Positions 1 to 6,702 of a stretch of 38,546 nt of DNA are shown piece by piece. The notes under the pieces were generated by a model that ran no database searches, was not told where the DNA came from, and was given only the letters and a program-made list of their open reading frames with translations. Made by a program: the position numbers and the translations under genes. The stretch is from Magnetococcales bacterium (GTDB lineage: Bacteria; Pseudomonadota; Magnetococcia; Magnetococcales; JADGCL01). Positions within the stretch are counted from its first letter, which is position 1; each line of letters opens with the position of its first letter. Location of the stretch: the NCBI GenBank assembly GCA_015229005.1, contig JADGCL010000027.1:1-38546 (forward strand), written 5' to 3'.

Positions 1-68
1 TCACGTTGGACCTGCGCTGAGAGGCTGTAGAATCGTTGCGGACTGCCATCGGCGCGAGTCAGGAATAG

Positions 69-392
69 GTCGCCCCGGCCTGCGAGACCCTGTTTGCCGA
101 ACGCGGCATTCCTGTGCGGCAGGTCAGCCAACGTGTCCGCAGCAAACTTCCCGGGGATCGGCATATGGAGGTCGACCTGCTGGTGGTCAATGGCGAGGTG
201 GTGATCCTGGTAGAGGTCAAGAGCAAACTGAAACGCGACGACGTTCGGGAGCATGTCGAGCGCCTGGCGGAGTTCAAGGACTTCTTTCCGCAGTACGCCG
301 GCAAACGTATCATGGGCGCGGTGGCGGGAATCGTCATCGAGGAGAACGTGGACCTCCTGGCCATGAAGGAGGGGCTGTTCGTGATTGTCTAG
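69..392 (+). pseudogene. 5'-truncated PD-(D/E)XK (DUF3782-like) protein fragment
   Basis: About 107 codons with no good start of their own: the first usable start is a GTG at 114, an in-frame TAG lies at 66-68, and family-like sequence (ETLFAERGIPVRQVSQRV) already begins at about 69. The segment EVDLLVVNGEVVILVEVKSK has the D...ExK spacing of a PD-(D/E)XK nuclease core. The whole reads as the C-terminal half of a DUF3782-type protein, a family with an N-terminal coiled coil that is absent here. I infer a decayed remnant whose 5' part was lost, perhaps when the neighbouring retroelement block arrived. Function is unlikely unless the GTG start is used. Family assignment is from pattern recognition only. 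Confidence 0.5.
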
Positions 393-466
393 TCCGGTGA
401 GGGCGTGCGGCTAGCCAATGACCCGGAGTTCTCTCCCCGGATTTGGTGAAGGTTTCCGGGACCCGG

Positions 467-605
467 ACCGGCAATCTCGGGGAGTCCCGGAGAGGCCATC
501 GCAGGGGATGGATCGATGGGGTGACGGGAAACGGCGGCGATCCCGCCTGGACCTGCTGACGGGGGTGGTGCGTCGGATTCCCTGTAAACGGGTCGAGTCC
601 GGCGC
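467..605 (+). repeat. Left copy of an imperfect ~140-bp direct repeat flanking the DGR block
   Basis: This stretch lies in the 277-bp leader between the nuclease fragment and the target gene. It aligns with 6551-6694 beyond the template repeat. The best part is an identical 19-mer, GGAAACGGCGGCGATCCCG (527-545 and 6615-6633), followed by about 60 bp at roughly 75-80% identity with a one-base indel. The rest of the leader (393-466 and 606-669) shows no gene. The frame is open through it, in frame with the target, but the sequence is not protein-like and the ribosome binding site at 655-662 favours the ATG at 670. Confidence 0.7.
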
Positions 606-669
606 TGGAAAACTGCCCCGCTGTCCAGCGGAATTTAACGGTCTGTTGCCACACGAAGAGGGGATTTTC

Positions 670-3552
670 ATGAGCGATCGCAAGGTGGTGCGAGTTTTCA
701 TCTCGTCGCCGGGAGATGTAAATCCGGAGCGTGAGGTGGCGCGGCGGGTGATTGCCCGGCTGGACCGGGAGTTTTCGTACCATTTTCGTCTGGAGGGGGT
801 GTTGTGGGAGCGGGAGCCTCTGATCGCCACCGAGCATTTTCAGACGATGATCGCCCCGCCCTCATCGACGGATATTGTGCTGGTGATTCTCTGGTCGCGG
901 CTGGGGTCGTTCCTCCCGCCGGAGCAATTTCAGGGCAAGGTGACGGGCAAGACGCCAGTGACAGGGACGGAATGGGAGTTCGAGGACGCAGTCCACGCCT
1001 ACCGGCAGCACGGCAAACCGGATTTGCTGATGTATCGGAAACAGGCCCGCATCTCCGCCGATCTGGATGATCGCCAGGAGTTGGAACGGCGTCTGAACCA
1101 GAAGGAGATGGTGGAGTTCTTCCTGACCCGCTGGTTCAAGGATGACGCCACGGGCGGTTTCAAGGCGGCTTCGCATCAGTTTACCGATGCGGGCCAACTT
1201 GAGGAGATGTTGGAGACCCACCTGAGGGCCCTGCTGCGACAGAGGTTGAATCTGCCGGAGGAGGAGGCGATTCAGGCGGATATTCATTGGCACGAGGGGA
1301 GCCCCTTCCGGGGGTTGGAGTCATTCGAGCTGAAACACGCTCCCATCTTTTTTGGCCGGACCAAGGAGCGGCTTGAGCTGCGGGACGCCCTGGCCAGTCA
1401 GTCGGCGCGAGGGTGTGCCTTCCTGCTGGTGTTTGGGGCGAGTGGCAGCGGCAAGTCGTCGCTGGTGAAGGCGGGTTTGCTGTCGGACCTGAAGATACCC
1501 GGCATGATGGAGAAGGTGGGGCTGGTACGTCATGCCATCGTTCGCCCCACCGATGACGAGGATTTGTATGCGGTTCTGGCCAGGGGAATTTTGTCGGAGA
1601 GTGCCCTGCCGGAGTTGACATCCCTCCAATATGACCAAGCCAAACTGACCAAGCTGTTGCGGGCGGTTCCCGATCAAGCCGTTCTGCCCATTGAGCAAGG
1701 TTTGGCTCGTGCCGGAGAGCAGGAAAAGCTGATCAACCACGCCCAAGCGCGCTTTTTATTGATCGTGGACCAACTGGAGGAGATATTCACCCAATCGAAG
1801 GTCGGTCAAACGGAACGGGAGGGATTTGTCCTGGCCCTCAAGGCGCTGGCGGAGAGTGGCCTGGTGTGGGTGGTTGCCACCATGCGCAGCGACTTTTTCG
1901 ACCGTCTGGTCACCCTTCCGGAATTGGTTCGGTTGAGCAAGGAAAGCGGTCGGTATTTACTCGAACCTCCCACGCCGGGGGCCACCGGCCAGATCATCCG
2001 TCAGCCGGCGCGGGAGGCGGGTTTGCGGTTCGAGAAGGAGTCGAAATCCGGCATTGGTCTGGATGAGTTGCTGCACGAGGCGGCATCGAAGGATGGGGCG
2101 TTGCTGCCGCTGCTGTCGTTCACGCTGGAGGAGTTGTGGGACCGGAGGACGGAGCAGGGGGTGTTGACCCATGCGGTCTATGGGGAGATGGGGGGACTGG
2201 AGGGTTCTTTGGGCCGGAAGGCCGAGGAGGTCTTTGGCCGCCTGAACAAAGGGGATCAAGCGGCGTTTGCCGGCGTGATGCGGCAGTTGGTGACGGTGGG
2301 ACTTGGGGATGGTGGTAAGGCCACCGCCAGGACGGTATCGCTCTCCCGGTTTGGGGAGGGTACGCCCGCCCGGAGGTTGGTGGATCTCTTTCTGTCGCCT
2401 ACGGCGCGACTGCTGGTGGCGGATGGGGATGGGGATGGGGCGCAGGTGCGGGTGGTACATGAGGCGCTGTTGGGCCATTGGCCGAGGGCGGCGCAGCAGA
2501 TCGAGCGGGACCGTCAGGATCTTCAACTGAGGGGCCGACTGGAGCAGGCGGCGGCGCGGTGGCGGGTGGCGGCAAAGAAAGATCGGAAAGGATTGCTGTT
2601 GCCCAGCGGTTTTCAGTTGCAGGAAGGGCGCGGTCTGCTGAAGCGGTGGACCGGTGGTGAACTCGAACCGGGGATTGTGGCGTATGTAAAGGCGTCGGTA
2701 TCGGCGCACCGGTGGCGACGAGGCAAGCAGACGGTGCTGGGGTTCCTGTTGTTGTTGACCTTGCCTGCCGGGTATGGGGTTTGGTGGGGCGTGAGGACTT
2801 ATATGGGAGTTCAAGCGGTGGAGAAGGCGATGGAATTCGTCTCGATCCCCGAGGGGTGTTTTCAGATGGGGAGCCCGGAGGCGGAGGTGGATCGCGAGGG
2901 GGATGAGGAGCAGCACGAGGTGTGCGTGGAGGGGTTTGATTTGGGAAAGTTCGAGGTGACGCAGTGGGAGTGGGAACAGGTGATGCAGAGCAACCCCTCG
3001 ACTTATAAAGGGGAGAATAACCCCGTAGAGATGGTGAGTTGGTTTGAGGTGACGGAATTTGCCAAGTATATGAGCTGGTTTGGCAAGTACCGTTACCAGT
3101 TGCCGACGGAGGCGGAGTGGGAGTACGCGGCGCGGGGCGGCACGAAATTTTCGAGGTATTGGGGGGAGGGTGAGAAAGAAGCGTGCCAATATGCCAATGT
3201 GCTGGACCTGGACTTGAAGGCTCGGATGGGGAAATCGGCGGGTGTTTGGTTCGACTGCAGCGATGGATATGCTCTTGGCACCGCTCCTGTCGGGAGTTTC
3301 AAGGCGAATGCTTTTGGCCTGCACGACGCGTTGGGCAATGTGTGGGAATGGACCTGCTCGGCATATGCCCAGGGATACGATGGGTCGGAGAAGAATTGCG
3401 CCAACACTGAGGATACGGGCTCCTCCCGGGTCAATCGGGGCGGCAGCTGCGGCAGCCCCCCGGCCTACGTCCGTTCCGCGTTTCGCATCAGCGACGGCCC
3501 GGGCTACCGGTCCGACAGCTTCGGTTTCCGTCTCGCCAGGACTTATCCTTAG
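670..3552 (+). CDS. DGR target: DUF4062 - nSTAND NTPase - TM - FGE-sulfatase/C-type lectin protein
   Basis: 960 aa. The ATG at 670 is preceded by GAAGAGGGG at about 8 nt; an in-frame start 252 nt upstream has no such support. Residues 7-15 VFISSPGDV open a DUF4062 (TIR-like) domain. Residues 256-263 GASGSGKS are a Walker A motif and VDQLEE (Asp367) is Walker B of an nSTAND1-like ATPase. A hydrophobic helix at about 690-710 (VLGFLLLLTLPAGYGVWW) probably crosses the membrane. From about 721 (MEFVSIPEGCFQMGS) to the end is a formylglycine-generating-enzyme/C-type lectin fold with LPTEAEWEYAARGG and GNVWEWTCS. Its last ~40 residues are the variable repeat. STAND proteins are signal-sensing ATPases and DUF4062 modules occur as effectors in conflict systems. 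I infer a membrane-linked sensor whose lectin-like tip is diversified by the retroelement encoded downstream. Ligand and output are unknown. Confidence 0.9.
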   Translation: MSDRKVVRVFISSPGDVNPEREVARRVIARLDREFSYHFRLEGVLWEREPLIATEHFQTMIAPPSSTDIVLVILWSRLGSFLPPEQFQGKVTGKTPVTGTEWEFEDAVHAYRQHGKPDLLMYRKQARISADLDDRQELERRLNQKEMVEFFLTRWFKDDATGGFKAASHQFTDAGQLEEMLETHLRALLRQRLNLPEEEAIQADIHWHEGSPFRGLESFELKHAPIFFGRTKERLELRDALASQSARGCAFLLVFGASGSGKSSLVKAGLLSDLKIPGMMEKVGLVRHAIVRPTDDEDLYAVLARGILSESALPELTSLQYDQAKLTKLLRAVPDQAVLPIEQGLARAGEQEKLINHAQARFLLIVDQLEEIFTQSKVGQTEREGFVLALKALAESGLVWVVATMRSDFFDRLVTLPELVRLSKESGRYLLEPPTPGATGQIIRQPAREAGLRFEKESKSGIGLDELLHEAASKDGALLPLLSFTLEELWDRRTEQGVLTHAVYGEMGGLEGSLGRKAEEVFGRLNKGDQAAFAGVMRQLVTVGLGDGGKATARTVSLSRFGEGTPARRLVDLFLSPTARLLVADGDGDGAQVRVVHEALLGHWPRAAQQIERDRQDLQLRGRLEQAAARWRVAAKKDRKGLLLPSGFQLQEGRGLLKRWTGGELEPGIVAYVKASVSAHRWRRGKQTVLGFLLLLTLPAGYGVWWGVRTYMGVQAVEKAMEFVSIPEGCFQMGSPEAEVDREGDEEQHEVCVEGFDLGKFEVTQWEWEQVMQSNPSTYKGENNPVEMVSWFEVTEFAKYMSWFGKYRYQLPTEAEWEYAARGGTKFSRYWGEGEKEACQYANVLDLDLKARMGKSAGVWFDCSDGYALGTAPVGSFKANAFGLHDALGNVWEWTCSAYAQGYDGSEKNCANTEDTGSSRVNRGGSCGSPPAYVRSAFRISDGPGYRSDSFGFRLARTYP
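3417..3540 (+). repeat. DGR variable repeat (VR)
   Basis: The last coding part of the target gene (residues about 917-957). It aligns without gaps to the template at 6207-6330 (offset 2790). Over the first 123 positions there are 21 differences: 20 are adenines in the template (8 to T, 8 to G, 4 to C) and one is a G (template 6240, VR 3450). The adenine changes alter 15 codons, mostly template Asn codons now reading Ser, Gly, Pro, Tyr, Phe, Ile or Asp. Invariant blocks flank it: 23 bp at 3427-3449 and 19 bp (TCGGTTTCCGTCTCGCCAG) at 3521-3539. The 19-bp block is in the position of the initiation-of-mutagenic-homology element of known DGRs. Confidence 0.96.
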
Positions 3553-3663
3553 CCCTTTCACGCTTTGTCTCTTTGCGGCGCGCAGCGCTGCCTTTGGGGT
3601 TGGTTTTGGCGCGGACTGGAGCCGGGAGGGCCAAGCGGAGCGGTTCTCAGCGGAGCGTCAGCC

Positions 3664-3732
3664 CTCCCTGCGGAAGGGAGCGCGGGGAGGTCCAGGAGGG
3701 GCGTAGCCCCTCTTGGTCGCGACGTTTTTTTT
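3664..3732 (+). terminator. Double hairpin and T-run after the target gene
   Basis: Two hairpins lie between the target and the accessory cassette. The first, 3664-3680, has a CTCCCT/AGGGAG stem. The second, 3692-3716, has an 11-bp stem (one G-T pair) around a GTA loop. Eight T residues follow at 3725-3732. A Rho-independent terminator of the target transcript is plausible, although 8 nt separate the stem from the T-run. DGR targets often carry a hairpin just after VR that aids retrohoming; here the nearest is about 124 bp past VR, so that role is less likely. The remainder of the 3553-3752 gap shows no gene. Confidence 0.5.
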
Positions 3733-3752
3733 GACGGGTCTTGCCGGTGAAC

Positions 3753-4310
3753 GTGCGGATTTTCACCTTGAAATTCAACAGATTGACCTGTGGCTTCGAC
3801 GATACTGAGGTCCGTACTTTTGTCGCCGACAAGGAGGTGCTGTCGATCCGGGACCATGCGTTTGTCGATCATGGGGTTCCCCATTTGGCACTGGTGGTAA
3901 CGTACCGCCTTGGCGGCAACGAAACTTCCGTGCCAGCGGAAAAGAACCATGCCGATAATCAAGCGGACAACTGGCGCAAGATGCTGGGCGAAGCCGACAT
4001 GCCCCTTTTCAACACCCTGCGGGAGTGGCGCTCCCGCAAGGCCAAAGAGGAAGGTGTCCCAACCTACTTCGTTTGCACCAACAGGCAGTTGGCGGAGGTC
4101 GCCCGCCTTCGTCCCGGGACCATGACCGCCCTGGCCAGGGTGGACGGCTTCGGCACCGGTCGCCTCAAGAAATACGGCCAGGAGATCCTCGCAGCCATGG
4201 GGAACAAGGTTGGCACGGATATTCCGCAACTGACCGAAGGTGCCGAACAAACCGTGCCAACACCAGAACCTCCCCTTCCGGAGCCTCCAGATGAAACCGG
4301 ATCGGAATGA
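3753..4310 (+). CDS. HRDC-domain DGR accessory protein
   Basis: About 185 aa. The start is uncertain (TTG 3741, GTG 3747 or GTG 3753). GTG 3753 gives the N-terminus (M)RIFTLKFN, which looks most like the start of a folded domain, but no start has a strong ribosome binding site. The N-terminal ~75 residues (IFTLKFNRLTCGFDD, DKEVLSIRDHAFV) are of the kind fused to HRDC domains in DGR loci. Residues about 85-150 (PLFNTLREWRSRKAKEEGV, FGTGRLKKYGQEIL) form the helical HRDC domain, a nucleic-acid-binding module known from RecQ and RNase D. The tail is Pro/Glu rich. HRDC genes are described as accessory genes of some DGRs. It probably helps in template RNA or cDNA handling. Its stop overlaps the start of avd. 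Confidence 0.8.
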   Translation: MRIFTLKFNRLTCGFDDTEVRTFVADKEVLSIRDHAFVDHGVPHLALVVTYRLGGNETSVPAEKNHADNQADNWRKMLGEADMPLFNTLREWRSRKAKEEGVPTYFVCTNRQLAEVARLRPGTMTALARVDGFGTGRLKKYGQEILAAMGNKVGTDIPQLTEGAEQTVPTPEPPLPEPPDETGSE

Positions 4311-4647
4311 GGACCTGCCCATCTTCGTCTGCTGGATGGAATTCCTTAAGTGGCTCCTCCCCACTACAGAGAAGTTTCCCCGCCGGGTCCGCTTCACCTT
4401 CGCCAACCGCATCGACACCCTGGCCCTCGATGTGGTGGAAGACCTGGTCGAAGCCCGCTATAGTCGGGACAAACGTGCGATCCTCAAACGGGCCAACCTG
4501 CGCCTGGAAAAGATTCGGGTTCTGCTGCGTCTCTGCCACGAGGAGCAGTTCCTCTCTCACGATGCCTTCGAGTTCGCCGTCAAAGGCGTGGACGAAACCG
4601 GGCGCATGCTGGGAGGATGGATGAAACAGCAGGAGGGAAAACGATGA
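4291..4647 (+). CDS. avd: Avd-like accessory variability determinant
   Basis: 118 aa. The ATG at 4291 sits inside the end of the HRDC gene (20-bp overlap) with GGAG seven nt upstream. The protein is predicted almost wholly alpha-helical and strongly basic in the middle (PRRVRFTFANRIDTLALDVV, RDKRAILKRANLRLEKIRVL), as expected of the Avd four-helix bundle. In Bordetella phage BPP-1 this protein forms a pentamer that binds the RT and the template RNA and is required for mutagenic cDNA synthesis. Finding it upstream of a DGR RT makes the assignment firm. The last codons overlap the antitoxin start (ATGA at 4644-4647), so translation is probably coupled. Confidence 0.87.
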   Translation: MKPDRNEDLPIFVCWMEFLKWLLPTTEKFPRRVRFTFANRIDTLALDVVEDLVEARYSRDKRAILKRANLRLEKIRVLLRLCHEEQFLSHDAFEFAVKGVDETGRMLGGWMKQQEGKR

Positions 4648-4847
4648 CCATGAGCCTTGCCGAGAGAATTCAGCATGAGGTCAGCCGTCTGCCGGAACCG
4701 CTGGTCCGGGAGGTTCTGGACTTCATCGGCTATCTGGAATATGCCCACCGTCAGGATCGGGATTTGGACCTGCTCAAGGAGGCCCAGCGGATTTCCATGC
4801 GCAGGGTCTGGGACAATCCGACGGACGAGGCGTGGAATGACCTGTAA
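4644..4847 (+). CDS. Antitoxin, DUF2281/VapB-like, inside the DGR cassette
   Basis: 67 aa. The ATG at 4644 overlaps the avd stop and has a strong AGGAGG site (4631-4636) eight nt upstream. The N-terminal helix SLAERIQHEVSRLPEPLVRE and VLDFIGYLE are typical of DUF2281-type antitoxins, and the acidic aromatic tail VWDNPTDEAWNDL is the kind that fills a toxin groove. It should neutralise the MazF-like protein encoded immediately downstream, whose start lies 11 bp inside this gene. No clear N-terminal DNA-binding domain is visible, so autoregulation is not evident from the sequence. The unusual point is its place between avd and the RT. Confidence 0.8.
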   Translation: MTMSLAERIQHEVSRLPEPLVREVLDFIGYLEYAHRQDRDLDLLKEAQRISMRRVWDNPTDEAWNDL

Positions 4848-5187
4848 GCCTGGACAACTGGTCCTGATTCTGTTCCCTTTCGCCGACAGGCCGATCAGTA
4901 AGAAACGTCCGGTGCTGGTTCTGACCTCCCCGGATCGGCATGGGGACTTCATCGGGCTGGCCATCACCTCCGTTCCCACGGAAGAAAACGCCGTCCGCCT
5001 TCCCCCTTCTGATCTGACCGTGGGCGCACTACCCTTGCCGAGTTGGGTCCGCCTGGACAAGGTATACACTCTTGATGCGGCGTCCATCACCCGAGAACTG
5101 GCAGAGGTCCATCCCGATTTCCTGAACCGGGTCATCCGTGGAACCTGTGCTCTCGTTGGCCTTGCACCGATTGTCGCCCCCTCGTGA
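4837..5187 (+). CDS. MazF/PemK-family toxin inside the DGR cassette
   Basis: 116 aa from the ATG at 4837, overlapping the antitoxin by 11 bp; a longer upstream extension of the frame is a shadow of the antitoxin gene. CKPGQLVLILFPFADRP, SKKRPVLVLTSP and LPSWVRLDKVYTLD are the successive beta-strand motifs of the PemK/MazF fold, including the basic KKRP loop and the conserved region around VRLDK. Family members are ribosome-independent mRNA endoribonucleases; some members of this subgroup are not experimentally confirmed. The stop overlaps the GTG of the reverse transcriptase (GTGA, 5184-5187), so RT translation probably depends on ribosomes finishing this toxin. Confidence 0.85.
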   Translation: MTCKPGQLVLILFPFADRPISKKRPVLVLTSPDRHGDFIGLAITSVPTEENAVRLPPSDLTVGALPLPSWVRLDKVYTLDAASITRELAEVHPDFLNRVIRGTCALVGLAPIVAPS

Positions 5188-6197
5188 AACGCGATGGCCA
5201 CCTCTTCGACGCCATCATCGCCTTTCCCAACCTCTGGCGGGCGGCGCACAAGGCCTGGCGGAACAAGAAGGACAAGGCGCGAATTGCCGATTTCTACTTC
5301 AACCTGGAGCGGGAACTCCTGGTTCTCCAGCAGGAGTTGCTCTCCGGCGCCTATCAGCCCAGGCCTTACAGCGTTTTCACCGTCACCGACCCCAAGCACC
5401 GTGAGATCGCCGCCGCTGATTTCCGCGACAGGGTGGTCCATCACGCCATCGTCAACGTCCTGGATCCGCTTTTTGAAAGGCGCCTGATTTCCGATACCTA
5501 CGCTTGCCGGGTGGGCAAAGGCACCCACGCAGCCGTGCAGCGAGCGCAGTCGTTTTCCTGCCGCAATCCCTATTTTCTCAAGTGCGACATCCGGAAATAT
5601 TTCCAAAGCGTCGATCACGCCATCCTCAAAGCTCTTCTGGCCCGGATCATCAAAGACCGCCTCCTGCTTGATCTCCTAAACCTGATCATCGACCACCCTG
5701 TCCCGGGACACCTCCCAGGAAAAGGCATCCCCATCGGCAACCTCACCAGCCAGCACTTCGCCAACCTCTACCTGGGCGAGTTGGACCATGAGGTCAAGGA
5801 GCGGTGGAGGGTGCCCAACTACCTCCGTTATATGGACGATTTTCTCGTTTTCGGCCCAACGCCCTCCTTCCTGAACGGGGTACATTTCGAGATCCGAGAA
5901 TTTCTGCGGGAACGTCTGACCCTGGAGCTCAAGGAGGAGGTCACGATTCTGGCCCCGGTGAGCGAGGGGATTCCGTTCCTGGGGTTTCGGGTATTTCCAG
6001 GGACCATTCGCCTGCAACGGAAGGGTCTGGCACGATTCCGGCGGAAATCCCGTGCCAAGGAGCTGGCATTCGCAGGGGGGGAAATCGACGAGGCATTGCT
6101 TTCACGCTCGGTGGGCAGCATGATCGGCCACATGGTCCACGCCGATACGCGGGCTTTGCGCCGACAATGGGTTGCGGCAGTGGTGGACCTGGGGTGA
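5184..6197 (+). CDS. DGR reverse transcriptase
   Basis: 337 aa from a GTG that overlaps the toxin stop. Motifs seen: DFRDRVVHHAIVNVLDPLFE and SDTYACRVGKGTHAA (RT0-RT1 region), FLKCDIRKYFQSVDH (motif A), IGNLTSQHFANLYL, and RYMDDFLVF with the YxDD catalytic pair. The IGNLTSQ element is diagnostic: DGR enzymes carry xGxxxSQ where group II intron and retroviral RTs have QGxxxSP. Length and lack of maturase or RNase H domains match DGR RTs. It copies the TR RNA into cDNA with random bases opposite adenines, and the cDNA replaces VR. The template repeat begins about 10 bp after its stop. Confidence 0.96.
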   Translation: MKRDGHLFDAIIAFPNLWRAAHKAWRNKKDKARIADFYFNLERELLVLQQELLSGAYQPRPYSVFTVTDPKHREIAAADFRDRVVHHAIVNVLDPLFERRLISDTYACRVGKGTHAAVQRAQSFSCRNPYFLKCDIRKYFQSVDHAILKALLARIIKDRLLLDLLNLIIDHPVPGHLPGKGIPIGNLTSQHFANLYLGELDHEVKERWRVPNYLRYMDDFLVFGPTPSFLNGVHFEIREFLRERLTLELKEEVTILAPVSEGIPFLGFRVFPGTIRLQRKGLARFRRKSRAKELAFAGGEIDEALLSRSVGSMIGHMVHADTRALRRQWVAAVVDLG

Positions 6198-6206
6198 CGG
6201 CGAAAG

Positions 6207-6330
6207 GGGCTCCAACCGGGTCAATCGGGGCGGCAGCTGGAACAACAACCCGGCCAACGTCCGTTCCGCGAATCGCAACAACAACGACCCGGGCAACCGG
6301 AACAACAACATCGGTTTCCGTCTCGCCAGT
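6207..6330 (+). repeat. DGR template repeat (TR)
   Basis: Template for the VR in the target gene, beginning about 10 bp after the RT stop. In the VR reading frame it is packed with AAC or AAT codons, with runs of three at 6241-6249, 6277-6285 and 6301-6309. It has 32 adenines over 6211-6330, of which 20 are substituted in VR. AAY codons cannot become stops through A changes alone, so the template permits diversity without truncation. The TR frame encodes the canonical GGSW motif of the FGE fold at 6229-6240, whereas VR encodes GGSC. Confidence 0.96.
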
Positions 6331-6480
6331 ACAAATCGCATTGCCAGACAGGGCCGGTCTACGGGCCGTCCCTCCGCGCACAAGGTTTGTCCAACCCGTC
6401 ACCCCGTGCCGGTGCCATGCGCCGGACGAAGAAAAACGGTTCCCGGCGTCTGGTAGGCCCTTTTGGGTTCGAAGGCCGTC
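6331..6480 (+). ncRNA. Probable DGR RNA spacer downstream of TR
   Basis: Non-coding stretch after TR. In BPP-1 a structured spacer 3' of TR belongs to the DGR RNA, binds RT and Avd and primes cDNA synthesis. This segment is in the equivalent place. No convincing single hairpin was found by eye, the 3' end is a guess, and the assignment rests on position only. An open frame crosses TR and runs to 6456, but it begins inside the RT and is not protein-like beyond the TR. Confidence 0.35.
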
Positions 6481-6550
6481 GGGACCACTTTTTCCGCATA
6501 CGACCAATTGACATGAATCCTTCCCCTGATGGAGCATCGGGCCAGGGGGA

Positions 6551-6694
6551 CCGGGACCCTCAAGCGCCGGGAGCGTGGGAGAGCCGTCCCTGAGACGGAT
6601 CAAGCACGGTGGCAGGAAACGGCGGCGATCCCGTCTGCGCCTGCTGACGAGCGAGGGCGCGTCGGATTCTCTGGCACCGGGTCGGGTCCGGCGC
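6551..6694 (+). repeat. Right copy of the DGR-flanking imperfect direct repeat
   Basis: Aligns to the leader of the target gene (467-605), including the identical 19-mer at 6615-6633. It lies between the retroelement and the converging prophage genes, and ends a few bases before the stop codon of the last tail gene (6703). The short string CACACGAA follows both copies (650-657 and 6703-6710). It may be the remnant leader of a second, lost target gene, or the mark of a duplication that accompanied insertion. Confidence 0.65.
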
Positions 6695-6702
6695 CCTCCT
6701 CG

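Noticed and set aside
1957-3561. Long minus-strand open frame opposite the target gene
   Set aside because: Pro/Arg/His-rich translation typical of a GC-rich antisense shadow; the plus-strand frame has clear domains.
6172-6456. Plus-strand open frame running through TR with GGSW and GFRLA motifs
   Set aside because: It contains the template in the VR frame, but it starts inside the RT gene and has no lectin domain before it; TR acts as RNA template, so no protein is called.
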